This document shows, piece after piece, positions 53,230 through 61,438 of a DNA stretch of 64,000 nucleotides (positions are counted from its first letter, which is position 1; every line of letters starts with the position of its first letter). The notes below the pieces were generated by a model. The model worked only from the letters and a program-made list of their open reading frames with translations. It was not told the DNA's origin and made no database searches. Both the position numbers and the translations under genes were made by a program. Source of the DNA: Paenibacillus sp. JJ-223 (lineage in GTDB: Bacteria > Bacillota > Bacilli > Paenibacillales > Paenibacillaceae). The stretch covers positions 62,001 to 126,000 of the forward strand of contig NZ_CAKMMP010000017.1 in assembly GCF_927798175.1 (NCBI RefSeq). Direction: 5' to 3'.

Positions 53230-54171
53230 ATGTATAAATCCATTATTATTGGAACAGGCCCTGCGGGGCTGACAGCAGCAATTTACCTGGCACGCGCCAA
53301 CCTGAACCCACTCGTCATCGAAGGCCCGCAGCCAGGCGGCCAGTTGACAACGACAACCGAAGTGGAGAACTTCCCGGGCTTCCCTGAAGGCATCATGGGA
53401 CCTGAACTGATGGACAACATGCGTAAACAAGCAGAGCGCTTCGGTGCGGAATTCCGCACAGGCTGGGTAAACAGCATCGACCTGAGCGAGCGTCCATTCA
53501 AACTGACCGTTGAAGGCATGGGCGAACTGGTATCCGAAACAGTCGTGTTGTCCACAGGCGCTTCCGCGAAATATCTCGGCATTCCTGGCGAGGAAAACAA
53601 CGTGGGCCGCGGCGTCAGCACATGTGCCACTTGCGATGGATTCTTCTTCCGCAACAAAGAAATCATCGTTGTCGGCGGCGGGGACTCTGCGCTGGAGGAA
53701 GCGAACTTCCTGACACGTTTTGCGTCCAAAGTAACGTTGGTACACCGTCGTGACGAACTGCGCGCTTCCAAAATCATGCAGGATCGTGCACGCAGCAACG
53801 AAAAAGTGGACTGGGCATTGAACCGCACGCCACTGGAGGTCATTGCCGGAGACGCGGGTGTGACCGGATTGAAAGTCCGCAACAACGAAACAGGCGAAGA
53901 GGAAATCATTACGGCGAGCGGCGTGTTCGTGGCTATCGGCCATACGCCTAACACCGGTTTCCTTAATGGACAAGTAACTACGGATGATCATGGATACATC
54001 CTGACGACTCCAGGCACTTCCGAAACGAACATTCCGGGTGTATTCGCTTGCGGAGACGTGCAGGATACTCGTTACAAACAAGCGATCACCGCAGCAGGCA
54101 GCGGATGTATGGCAGCCATGGACGTGGAGAAATTTATTGAAAGTCTGGAGCACGCTGCAGTAACCAAATAA
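53230..54171 (+). CDS. trxB: Thioredoxin reductase
   Basis: A 313-residue low-molecular-weight flavoenzyme that reduces thioredoxin with NADPH. The FAD-binding motif is IIGTGPAGLTAAIYLAR at the N-terminus; the redox-active disulfide is Cys132-Ala-Thr-Cys135 in STCATCDGFF; the NADPH-binding motif is IIVVGGGDSALEEA; and the C-terminal FAD motif is GVFACGDVQD. Start ATG 53230 follows GGGGAGGAACTATAC; upstream in-frame codons are not part of the family. The glutaredoxin-like gene follows 86 nt later. Many Firmicute trxB genes are stress-induced; no sigma-B promoter was identified here. Confidence 0.93.
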   Translation: MYKSIIIGTGPAGLTAAIYLARANLNPLVIEGPQPGGQLTTTTEVENFPGFPEGIMGPELMDNMRKQAERFGAEFRTGWVNSIDLSERPFKLTVEGMGELVSETVVLSTGASAKYLGIPGEENNVGRGVSTCATCDGFFFRNKEIIVVGGGDSALEEANFLTRFASKVTLVHRRDELRASKIMQDRARSNEKVDWALNRTPLEVIAGDAGVTGLKVRNNETGEEEIITASGVFVAIGHTPNTGFLNGQVTTDDHGYILTTPGTSETNIPGVFACGDVQDTRYKQAITAAGSGCMAAMDVEKFIESLEHAAVTK

Positions 54172-54257
54172 TGATAAAACCCCTCGGAGGCCGGTAACAC
54201 CGGTCTCCAATGGGATACACATTGAAAACCCAAAAAACAATATGAGGTGACGAGAAC

Positions 54258-54488
54258 ATGGAAAACGTAATTGTATATACATCGACCAACTGCCCGAACT
54301 GCAAATCGGTTAAAACGTTTTTGGCTGAGAAAGGCATCTCTTACGAAGAGCGCAACATCGAAACAAACGATGAATTCGCGCAACAAGTATGGGATATGGG
54401 CGTGCGTGCAGTACCTCTGACAGTGATCGGCGAGCACCGCATCCTGGGCATGAACAAAACGCAATTCGCAAAAGTGCTGGACGCTTAA
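54258..54488 (+). CDS. Glutaredoxin/NrdH-type redoxin
   Basis: A 76-residue thioredoxin-fold protein with active site CPNC (Cys12, Cys15) in YTSTNCPNCKSVK. The conserved cis-proline segment RAVPLTVIG and the C-terminal LGMNKTQFAKVL are present. It resembles NrdH/YosR-like redoxins, which in bacteria lacking glutathione are reduced by thioredoxin reductase. The trxB gene directly upstream makes that partner plausible. Start ATG follows TGAGGTGACGAGAAC. Confidence 0.87.
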   Translation: MENVIVYTSTNCPNCKSVKTFLAEKGISYEERNIETNDEFAQQVWDMGVRAVPLTVIGEHRILGMNKTQFAKVLDA

Positions 54489-54562
54489 TCCTCCCCATAA
54501 CGGGATTGGATCGACAAGCGAACCATGAAACTTTCCGGCCCGCGCGAGCCGTTTGTATATGG

Positions 54563-54592
54563 AAGAACCGTACCATCGATGGTACGGTTCTT
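54563..54592. terminator. Perfect 30-bp palindromic terminator
   Basis: AAGAACCGTACC-ATCGAT-GGTACGGTTCTT is a perfect palindrome between the redoxin gene and the convergent small membrane gene. A short T run follows on the plus strand; on the minus strand only TT-C follows, so it acts mainly for the plus strand. Confidence 0.75.
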
Positions 54593-54624
54593 TGTGTATA
54601 TTACGGGATGTTCACTTGCAAAGG

Positions 54625-54822
54625 CTAAAATACAACGCTCATAAAGGTCTGAAACACAACGTATACCGCTACGCCTGACAGCATGTACATGAAACCAGCC
54701 TTCTTTTTGCTCTGGAACAGGCGCAGGATGCCAAGGCTGAACAGAGGCGCGATGACGATCAGGAACAGGAGTACGGTGACAAACATTTGCGCCGAGATAT
54801 CTGATGTATCCACGTAGGTCAC
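54625..54822 (-). CDS. Small two-helix membrane protein
   Basis: A 65-residue protein with helices at about 12-33 (MFVTVLLFLIVIAPLFSLGI) and 42-64, joined by the basic loop RLFQSKKKAG. No family recognised. The start is a GTG (complement of 54820-54822), with GGAGTTGAACACCT upstream, a usable but loosely spaced ribosome site. It lies convergent to trxB-redoxin. Coding is supported by length, hydrophobicity pattern and the charged inter-helix loop, but not by any homologue known to me. Confidence 0.55.
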   Translation of the reverse strand: MTYVDTSDISAQMFVTVLLFLIVIAPLFSLGILRLFQSKKKAGFMYMLSGVAVYVVFQTFMSVVF

Positions 54823-54967
54823 AGGTGTTCAACTCCGTTTCGTTAGGGGTATAACACAGCAACGATGATGTTGCCATGACAAAAATCACATATTCCCATT
54901 ATACTCGTCTAATTCTCTGGCAAAAAGGGAGAAAATGGGGCGAAATGTTGTCAATTTTCATCCTGTA

Positions 54968-56134
54968 TTACACAGACACTTTTATTTTTCCTAAAAATTG
55001 GGATATCGCCGAATACGCGGCTCCGATCCGGGTCGAACGGCTGCCAAGCCCGGCCCATTCGATTTGCAGGCTGCGGCGGTGGTACGGCAGCGTGCGCTCC
55101 TCCACCACCTGTTTCAAGGAAGATTCGATCCAGGGACCGGCTTCGGACAACGGGCCGCCGATGATGATCCGTTCCGGGTTGAAACTGTTGACGATGTTGG
55201 TAATGCCGACGCCAAGCTTGCGTCCGATTCCTTCATAGAGAGCCAGCACGGAGCTGTTCCCCAGTTTGGCGTACTCGATCAGTTCTCGCGTCGTATGGGC
55301 AGGCAGGTTAAGTTTCTGCTCGGGGTGATCGTAGGCTTTTTCCGAAGCATATAGCTCCCAGCAACCGCGATTTCCGCAAGAGCAGGCACGGCCTTCCGCT
55401 TCGATGGACATGTGGCCGGTTTCGCCAGCATATCCCCAAGCGCCTTTGTATAGTTCGCCATCGACCATAATGCCTGACCCGATCCCGATGCCTGCGCTGA
55501 TATAGATCAGGTGGCGCACACCGACGCCCGCTCCGAAATTCAGTTCGCCATGAGCGCCGGCATTGGCTTCGTTGTCGATCGTGACCGGCACGTTGAACGC
55601 TTCTTCCAGCATGGAACGGAGCGGAACGCCTTCCCAACCAAGGTTGGGCGCGAACAGAACGGTGCCGTCCTCGTCGACCATACCCGGCACGCCGATTCCG
55701 ATCCCGATGACGCCGTGGGGCGAGGCGGGAGCAGCTTGAATCAGCTCCGATGCAGCCAGCTTCAGCTGACCGAAGACGGCAGGCACATCATGGGCTTCCA
55801 GCTTCGCCGTAGATTCGGCGACGACGTTTCCTTCCAGATCGGTAAGCACACCCTTCAAATGCGAGACGCTCAATTCTAGGCCCACGGCATATCCGGCGGT
55901 AGCCCGAAATAACAGCATTAATGGTTTGCGGCCTCCGCTGGACTCGCCGGGACCGATTTCCTGCACCAGTTCATCCTGAATCAGTTCAGCGACGAGGTTG
56001 GATACCGTTGCTTTGTTAAGGCCTGTCACTTCGGATACCCGGGCGCGGGAGAGAGGGGCATTGCGCCGAATCGTGTCCAGCACGATGGACTTGTTTATTT
56101 TTTTGACCAGCATCTGGTCTCCGGTAATTTTCAT
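54968..56134 (-). CDS. xylR: ROK-family xylose repressor
   Basis: A 388-residue regulator, the usual XylR size. The N-terminal winged helix (about residues 10-60) reads KSIVLDTIRRNAPLSRAR, then VSEVTGLNKATVSNLVAELI. The ROK domain has GIGIGVPGMVDEDG, DNEANAGAHGE, and the zinc-binding motif CSCGNRGCWELYAS. It binds xylose and glucose-type effectors and represses the xyl genes. It is divergent from xylA, and a matching operator lies between them at 56240-56270. ATG 56134 follows AGGAGTGCCTTTACAT; a GTG four codons upstream falls inside the ribosome site. Confidence 0.9.
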   Translation of the reverse strand: MKITGDQMLVKKINKSIVLDTIRRNAPLSRARVSEVTGLNKATVSNLVAELIQDELVQEIGPGESSGGRKPLMLLFRATAGYAVGLELSVSHLKGVLTDLEGNVVAESTAKLEAHDVPAVFGQLKLAASELIQAAPASPHGVIGIGIGVPGMVDEDGTVLFAPNLGWEGVPLRSMLEEAFNVPVTIDNEANAGAHGELNFGAGVGVRHLIYISAGIGIGSGIMVDGELYKGAWGYAGETGHMSIEAEGRACSCGNRGCWELYASEKAYDHPEQKLNLPAHTTRELIEYAKLGNSSVLALYEGIGRKLGVGITNIVNSFNPERIIIGGPLSEAGPWIESSLKQVVEERTLPYHRRSLQIEWAGLGSRSTRIGAAYSAISQFLGKIKVSV

Positions 56135-56239
56135 ATGTAAAGGCACTCCTATTCTTTGGATAAAGGGGTTAACATAACATCCGAGCGCAAGCTATTCGAC
56201 TATTATAGCGCAAACTTCCAACGAAAAAACATTTTTATT

Positions 56240-56270
56240 TTTACTTTGTTTAACCAATAGACAAAGTGAA
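56240..56270 (+). promoter_or_regulatory. XylR operator
   Basis: TTTACTTTGT (56240-56249) and ACAAAGTGAA (56261-56270) form an inverted repeat with 9 of 10 pairs and an 11-bp spacer, resembling the Bacillus xyl operator. It overlaps the xylA -35 region. Confidence 0.75.
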
Positions 56271-56305
56271 TACGATGTGGTAGGATATCGGTGTAAACGA
56301 TTTCT
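56258..56305 (+). promoter_or_regulatory. xylA promoter and overlapping cre-like site
   Basis: TAGACA (56258-56263), 17-nt spacer, TAGGAT (56281-56286), then TGTAAACGATTTCT at 56292-56305, 13 of 14 to cre. Xylose repression (operator) and carbon catabolite repression (cre) would act at one promoter. Confidence 0.65.
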
Positions 56306-56331
56306 TTAAAACTACCGAGGAGGCATTTTAC

Positions 56332-57648
56332 ATGGCCTATTTTGAATCCGTTAATAAAATTGCATTTGAAGGCAAAGATTCCACGAACCCGTTTGCGTTT
56401 AAACACTATAACCCTCAAGAAGTTGTAGCCGGCAAAACGATGGAAGAGCATTTCCGTTTCGGCATGGCATATTGGCATACATTGACTGCAGGCGGCAGCG
56501 ACCCGTTCGGCGCAGAAACAGCTGTACGTTCCTGGGATAGCTATTCCGGTCTGGACAAAGCGAAAGTTCGCGTAGAAGCGGCTTTCGAATTCATGGAAAA
56601 AATGAACCTGCCTTACTACTGCTTCCATGATGTGGATATCGCTCCGGAAGGCGCAACGCTGCGCGAATTCTACAGCAACATCGACACCATCGTTGATTTG
56701 CTCGAAGAGCACATGAAGTCCAGCGGCAAGAAACTGCTCTGGAACACGGCGAACATGTTCTCCAACCCACGTTTCATGTTCGGCGCGGCTTCCACATGCA
56801 ACGCTGACGTGTACGCTCACGCGGCGGCACAAATCAAAAAAGGCCTTGAAGTCGGTAAACGCCTTGGCGCGGAAAACTACGTATTCTGGGGCGGTCGTGA
56901 AGGATACGACACATTGCTCAATACAGACATGCAGCTGGAGCAAGACAACATCGCCCGCATGTTCCACATGGCTGTAGATTACGCGAAGGAAATCGGCTTT
57001 GACGCCCAATTCCTGATCGAGCCTAAACCAAAAGAGCCAACGAAACACCAATACGACTTTGATGCGGCAACATCCATTGCGTTCCTGCAAAAATACGGTT
57101 TGGACAAACATTTCAAACTGAACCTTGAAGCGAACCATGCTACACTGGCAGGCCATACGTTCGATCATGAAATCCGCGTTGCACGCATCAACGGCATGCT
57201 CGGTTCCCTGGACGCGAACCAAGGCGACCTGTTGATCGGTTGGGATACAGACGAGTTCCCGGTTGATATGTACGATGCTACACTGACCATGTATGAAGTG
57301 CTGAAAAACGGCGGTCTTGGCCGTGGCGGCGTCAACTTCGATGCAAAAGTTCGCCGTGGTTCCTTCGAGCCTGAAGATCTGTTCCTGGCACATATCGCTG
57401 GTATGGACACGTATGCCAAAGGTCTGAAAGTCGCTGCAAAATTGATCGAGGATCGTGTATTCGACGACTTCATCGAGCAGCGTTACAGCAGCTTCAAAGA
57501 AGGCATCGGTGCTGACGTTGTCGCAGGTAAAGCTACGCTTGCTTCCCTGGCTGAATATGCATTGAACAACGAAAGCCCACGCAAAAACCAATCCGGACGT
57601 CAAGAATTGCTGAGAGCAAAACTGAACCAGTACATCTTGGCTGACTAA
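56332..57648 (+). CDS. xylA: Xylose isomerase
   Basis: A 438-residue isomerase of the class II type. It converts D-xylose to D-xylulose. Metal and catalytic motifs include [10 protein letters not shown] (His/Asp), [11 protein letters not shown], and the lysine-rich [16 protein letters not shown] with the Glu and Lys residues of the metal site. Further marks are [16 protein letters not shown] and [20 protein letters not shown]. The start ATG follows CGAGGAGGCATTTTAC. It is followed by xylB after a terminator-like hairpin, and XylR is divergent. Confidence 0.95.
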   Translation: MAYFESVNKIAFEGKDSTNPFAFKHYNPQEVVAGKTMEEHFRFGMAYWHTLTAGGSDPFGAETAVRSWDSYSGLDKAKVRVEAAFEFMEKMNLPYYCFHDVDIAPEGATLREFYSNIDTIVDLLEEHMKSSGKKLLWNTANMFSNPRFMFGAASTCNADVYAHAAAQIKKGLEVGKRLGAENYVFWGGREGYDTLLNTDMQLEQDNIARMFHMAVDYAKEIGFDAQFLIEPKPKEPTKHQYDFDAATSIAFLQKYGLDKHFKLNLEANHATLAGHTFDHEIRVARINGMLGSLDANQGDLLIGWDTDEFPVDMYDATLTMYEVLKNGGLGRGGVNFDAKVRRGSFEPEDLFLAHIAGMDTYAKGLKVAAKLIEDRVFDDFIEQRYSSFKEGIGADVVAGKATLASLAEYALNNESPRKNQSGRQELLRAKLNQYILAD

Positions 57649-57663
57649 TTACAGGACATTCGG

Positions 57664-57704
57664 ACCGTCCCCGACTTTCCCCTGGGAAGGCGGGGACGGT
57701 TTTT
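57664..57704 (+). terminator. Hairpin between xylA and xylB
   Basis: ACCGTCCCCG (57664-57673) / CGGGGACGGT (57691-57700) followed by TTTTT. It probably reduces, rather than stops, read-through into xylB, since no separate xylB promoter was seen. Confidence 0.85.
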
Positions 57705-57727
57705 GGATTAGAGAGGAGCATATCGTA

Positions 57728-59221
57728 ATGAGTTATGTAATTGGTGTCGATCTGGGGACAAGTGCAGTCAAAACCGTGCTGGTCAACCGCGAAGGAAAAG
57801 TGGCGTTTGAAGCTTCCGAGGCTTATCCGCTGTACCAGCCAAAAGCCGGATACAGTGAGCAAAATCCGGAGGATTGGGTAGAGCAAACCATTGTGTCCCT
57901 GCGTAAGCTGCTTGAAGTCTCCGGTGTTCACCCATCCGAAATCGAAGGACTGAGCTTTTCCGGACAGATGCATGGCCTCGTCTTGGTGGATCGCGAAGGC
58001 AAACCGCTGCGCAATGCCATCCTGTGGAACGATACGCGCACGACGGCGCAATGCCGCCGCATCGAAAAGGTGCTGGGCGGACAATTGTTAAGCATTGCAC
58101 GCAACCGTGCCTTGGAAGGTTTTACGCTGCCGAAAATTTTGTGGGTGCAAGAGAATGAGCCGGAGCTGCTGAAGCAGGCAGCGCTGTTCCTGCTGCCAAA
58201 GGATTACGTTCGTTATCGCCTCACCGGCGATTACGCCATGGATTACTCGGATGCAGCAGGTACGCTTTTGCTGGACGTTGCGGGCAAACAGTGGAGCAAA
58301 GAGATTGCGGACGCTTTTGATTTGCCGTTCTCGCTCTGTCCGCGACTGGTTGAGTCGTTCGAGGAAGTGGGCACATTGCTGCCGGAAATCGCCGACCAGA
58401 CGGGTCTGCAAGCGAGCACGAAAGTGTTCGGCGGCGGCGCGGACAACGCATGCGGTGCCATTGGCGCAGGCATTCTGAGCGAAGGACAGACCATGTGCAG
58501 CATCGGTACGTCCGGGGTAGTGCTTTCCTACGAGGAGCGCAAGGATCTCGATTTCGAGGGCAAAGTCCACTTTTTCAATCACGGCGAGAAAGATGCCTTC
58601 TATATTATGGGCGTGACGCTGGCTGCAGGTTACAGCCTTTCTTGGTTTAAAGATACATTTGCTGCGGATAAGTCCTTTGATCTGTTGCTGCAGGGCATTG
58701 ATGCCATTCCGGCCGGAAGCAACGGGCTGTTGTTCACGCCGTACATTGTCGGAGAGCGCACGCCGCATCCGGATGCCAACATTCGCGGCAGCTTCATCGG
58801 CATGGACGCAGGACACAAGCTGGAGCATTTCGGACGCGCGGTGCTGGAGGGCATTACGTTCTCGCTGCGCGAGTCGATCGACATTTTGCGTGGCGCAGGC
58901 AAAGACGTCAAAGAAGTCATCTCCATCGGCGGCGGCGCGAAGAACGAAGCTTGGCTGCAAATGCAGGCTGACGTATTCAACGCCAAAGTGGTGAAGCTGG
59001 AAAGCGAGCAGGGCCCGGCAATGGGTGCAGCGATGCTTGCGGCTTACGGCTGCGGCTGGTTCCCATCGTTGCAGGAATGCGCGGCAGCATTTATCCGTCC
59101 TGCGAAGTCGTATGAGCCGAATCCGGAGACGGTTGCGGTATACGATGAATTGTTTGCGCTGTATCAGGAAGTATACGGCCAAACCCGCAGTCTGAATGAT
59201 CGTTTGGCGCAATATCGTTGA
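57728..59221 (+). CDS. xylB: Xylulokinase
   Basis: A 497-residue FGGY-family kinase that phosphorylates D-xylulose with ATP, giving xylulose 5-phosphate for the pentose phosphate pathway. The N-terminal ATP-binding strand is YVIGVDLGTSAVKTVLV, followed by LSFSGQMHGLVLVD, the catalytic Asp region DYSDAAGTLLLDV, GGGADNACGAIGAG, and the C-terminal FGGY part with ISIGGGAKNEAWLQMQADV. It lies 80 nt after xylA. Start ATG follows GAGAGGAGCATATCGTA. Confidence 0.94.
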   Translation: MSYVIGVDLGTSAVKTVLVNREGKVAFEASEAYPLYQPKAGYSEQNPEDWVEQTIVSLRKLLEVSGVHPSEIEGLSFSGQMHGLVLVDREGKPLRNAILWNDTRTTAQCRRIEKVLGGQLLSIARNRALEGFTLPKILWVQENEPELLKQAALFLLPKDYVRYRLTGDYAMDYSDAAGTLLLDVAGKQWSKEIADAFDLPFSLCPRLVESFEEVGTLLPEIADQTGLQASTKVFGGGADNACGAIGAGILSEGQTMCSIGTSGVVLSYEERKDLDFEGKVHFFNHGEKDAFYIMGVTLAAGYSLSWFKDTFAADKSFDLLLQGIDAIPAGSNGLLFTPYIVGERTPHPDANIRGSFIGMDAGHKLEHFGRAVLEGITFSLRESIDILRGAGKDVKEVISIGGGAKNEAWLQMQADVFNAKVVKLESEQGPAMGAAMLAAYGCGWFPSLQECAAAFIRPAKSYEPNPETVAVYDELFALYQEVYGQTRSLNDRLAQYR

Positions 59222-59264
59222 TTCGTGGCTTCGCTATTATACTAAATGAAGAGATTCATGCAGC

Positions 59265-59292
59265 AGGCTTCCGCCTTGGCGGATGCCTTTTT
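59265..59292 (+). terminator. Terminator after xylB
   Basis: AGGC-TCCGCC-TT-GGCGGA-GCCT followed by TTTTT. Confidence 0.85.
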
Positions 59293-59387
59293 GCATTTTG
59301 CCAATGCCGCGGTTTGACGAAAAATTTCCAATAGGGCAAGCAGATGCTTTACAATGAATCTATACAAGCCGTAATGAACAAATACAT

Positions 59388-59488
59388 GTTAACGGAGAGG
59401 CAGAACCAATCTGAAGAAGCGAAGTGTTCGCTAAAAGCTTTTCTGAAAGAAAGCGGCGTCGGAAGCAATAACTTATCACCGGATTTTC
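59388..59488 (+). repeat. Dispersed 101-nt repeat, copy B
   Basis: Same length and ends as copy A at 14215-14315, starting GTTAACGGAGAGGCAGAACC. The first hairpin reads GCGAA-GTG-TTCGC here, with different bases but the same pairing as GCGA-AGCGG-TCGC in copy A. The second, GCTTTT...AGAAAGC, is weaker. It ends 49 bp before the KDPG aldolase start, so it may be part of that gene's leader. An open frame runs across it, but indels relative to copy A break the frame in the middle. Confidence 0.75.
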
Positions 59489-59536
59489 GAAGCATGCATG
59501 AATTCTGGTGCCAAATTTACATACTAAGGGGTAGAT

Positions 59537-60178
59537 ATGATGAATTTATCAGAGGTATTGATTGAATCCAGGCTTGTAGCGATCGTGCGCGGCATCAGCC
59601 GTGAAGAAGCGGTAACCGCTGGAAAAGGAATGGCCGATGGCGGAATCCGCTTGATGGAGGTTACCTTGAACACGCCAGGTGCGCAGCACATCATTGCCGA
59701 CTGGCGAGCACGCCATGAAGGACAGGCTTACATCGGCGCCGGCACGGTGCTTAATGTGCAGATGGCCAAAGAGGCAGTGGCGGCGGGAGCGCAATTTCTG
59801 GTGTCTCCCAATGTCGATCTCTCCGTCATTGAATATGCTGTAGAACAAGGGATAGACATTTGGCCTGGCGCCATGACGCCCACCGAAATCGTCGCGGCGC
59901 ACGAAGCAGGAGCCCGGGTCGTGAAACTGTTTCCGATGGCCAGTTTGGGGCTCTCTTACCTGAAAGAGGTCAAAGCTCCTTTGAATCATATTCCACTGTT
60001 AGCGACAGGCGGAGCCAATCTGGACAATATCGCCCAGTATTATGAAGCAGGTGCGGCCGCGGTTGGACTTGGCAGTGCATTGCTTCCCAAGCAGGCTTTG
60101 ACCGCCGGGAACAGCGAGCAGATCGCGAAACAGGCCAAAGTCTTTGTTCGGGCAGCGGCGGGCGATCGAGAGGATTGA
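59537..60178 (+). CDS. KDPG/KHG aldolase
   Basis: A 213-residue class I aldolase of the Entner-Doudoroff/uronate pathway. It cleaves 2-keto-3-deoxy-6-phosphogluconate to pyruvate and glyceraldehyde 3-phosphate; many family members also split 4-hydroxy-2-oxoglutarate. The Schiff-base Lys is Lys130 in VVKLFPMAS, Glu in LMEVTLNTPGA is the proton shuttle, and IGAGTVLN and FLVSPNVD are typical. It could finish the kduI/kduD route encoded at 44.8-47.4 kb once KDG is phosphorylated. Start ATG 59537 (or 59540) follows AAGGGGTAGAT. The repeat copy B lies in front of it. Confidence 0.9.
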   Translation: MMNLSEVLIESRLVAIVRGISREEAVTAGKGMADGGIRLMEVTLNTPGAQHIIADWRARHEGQAYIGAGTVLNVQMAKEAVAAGAQFLVSPNVDLSVIEYAVEQGIDIWPGAMTPTEIVAAHEAGARVVKLFPMASLGLSYLKEVKAPLNHIPLLATGGANLDNIAQYYEAGAAAVGLGSALLPKQALTAGNSEQIAKQAKVFVRAAAGDRED

Positions 60179-60261
60179 CATAAAATGATGCTTTGCTTTA
60201 AAGAGCGATGATGATACTTTCGTATGCTGAACGTAAGCAATAGCCGGAGAGGAGTGTGCCC

Positions 60262-61227
60262 ATGAAGGCCAAAACGATGATTGGCGGAATGATCGCGGTT
60301 GCTGCGGTCACTGCCGGAGGGTTATGGAGAGCAGCGGTGAAAAGCCAGACGCCGAAGAAAATACCCATTACGCTGAAACCACCCATGCCGTTCGAAGACG
60401 TCACCTTTAAGAGCGGCGACGGCAACGTGCATGGATGGTTTATACCGGCAGATGCTTCGGTGCCTCGACCTTGGCCATTGGTTATTATTGCTCATGGCTG
60501 GGGTTCCAACAGATCGCGGGTGCTGCGCTACGCCCGGCCGATTTGGGAAGCGGGGTATGCGCTGCTCATGTACGATGTGAGAAGCCATGGTGCAAGCGAT
60601 CCGGTCAAGGCCGCGTCGGCTTATTTGTTCAGGGATGATCTGCTGGCTGCAGTGCGGTATGCCTGCGCCAGAACGGAAATTGATCCCCAAGCCATCGGAG
60701 TGCTGGGACATTCGCTCGGAGGCCTTGGAACGATCATGGCCCTCACGGAAGGAATTCCGGTGGCGGCAGTCATTACGGATTCCATGCCTGCCCAGTTCGA
60801 GGTCATCGTCAGCTCAGAGCTGCGCAGGCGGAGGTTGCCCCAGTTTCCGCTCGCTCAGGTGATTCCCCGAATCTGGTTTTGGCGGCTCGGCGAATCTCTC
60901 AAAACCTACCGTCAGCACGATCCGATTTTGTTGCTGAACGAACGGCGCAGAATGATGCAGCTGCCGATCCTTATGGTGCATTCCAAGGGGGACCGTTTTA
61001 TTCCGCCAAGCGAGCTGGAATACTTTCTTTCCAAGGCCGATCCACCCGTCGAGCATCTCTGGGTTAACAGTGACGGGCACAGTTGCTCTGAAGAAGATCC
61101 CGCATTTTGGGCAGCGGTAATACCGTTTATTCAAAGCCATGTCCGGGTTCAAAAGGAGTCTGCTTCAGATCCAGTTAACCCACAGGAGATGGAATGTGGG
61201 GCTTCGGAACGGCCTGCATTTACATAG
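60262..61227 (+). CDS. Alpha/beta hydrolase
   Basis: A 321-residue serine hydrolase. It begins with a hydrophobic stretch (MIGGMIAVAAVTAGGLWRAA) that likely anchors it in the membrane. The oxyanion region is IIAHGWGSNRSR, the nucleophile elbow is GVLGHSLGGLG, and candidates for the acid and base are Asp in HSKGDRFIPPSE and His in SDGHSC. It resembles the YqkD/BAAT-like acyl or peptidase hydrolases; the substrate is unknown. ATG 60262 follows GAGAGGAGTGTGCCC. Terminator follows; the gene stands alone. Confidence 0.85.
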   Translation: MKAKTMIGGMIAVAAVTAGGLWRAAVKSQTPKKIPITLKPPMPFEDVTFKSGDGNVHGWFIPADASVPRPWPLVIIAHGWGSNRSRVLRYARPIWEAGYALLMYDVRSHGASDPVKAASAYLFRDDLLAAVRYACARTEIDPQAIGVLGHSLGGLGTIMALTEGIPVAAVITDSMPAQFEVIVSSELRRRRLPQFPLAQVIPRIWFWRLGESLKTYRQHDPILLLNERRRMMQLPILMVHSKGDRFIPPSELEYFLSKADPPVEHLWVNSDGHSCSEEDPAFWAAVIPFIQSHVRVQKESASDPVNPQEMECGASERPAFT

Positions 61228-61246
61228 TATGAGGCCGAGCGATAGA

Positions 61247-61276
61247 CGCCAACCTGGCTGGTTGGCGTTTTTTTTG
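61247..61276 (+). terminator. Terminator after the hydrolase
   Basis: CGCCAACC-TGGCT-GGTTGGCG followed by T residues. Confidence 0.9.
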
Positions 61277-61438
61277 TTGTGCAGAGCGTTCTCAGAAAAT
61301 GAACATTTGTAAACTTTTTGGGAAAACGACCTTCTAAAAGGAAGCTTATGGTATCATAGAGTAGACTGTCAATATTCGTGCGAGTTTTTAGGGAGGCATG
61401 TCCTGTACTTGCCTGAAATTGAAGGGAGAGGTCCAGCA

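Noticed and set aside
59344-59565. A 73-codon open frame running through repeat copy B
   Set aside because: Copy A has no start codon in this frame, and two indels between the copies shift it in the middle. No good ribosome site precedes its ATG.
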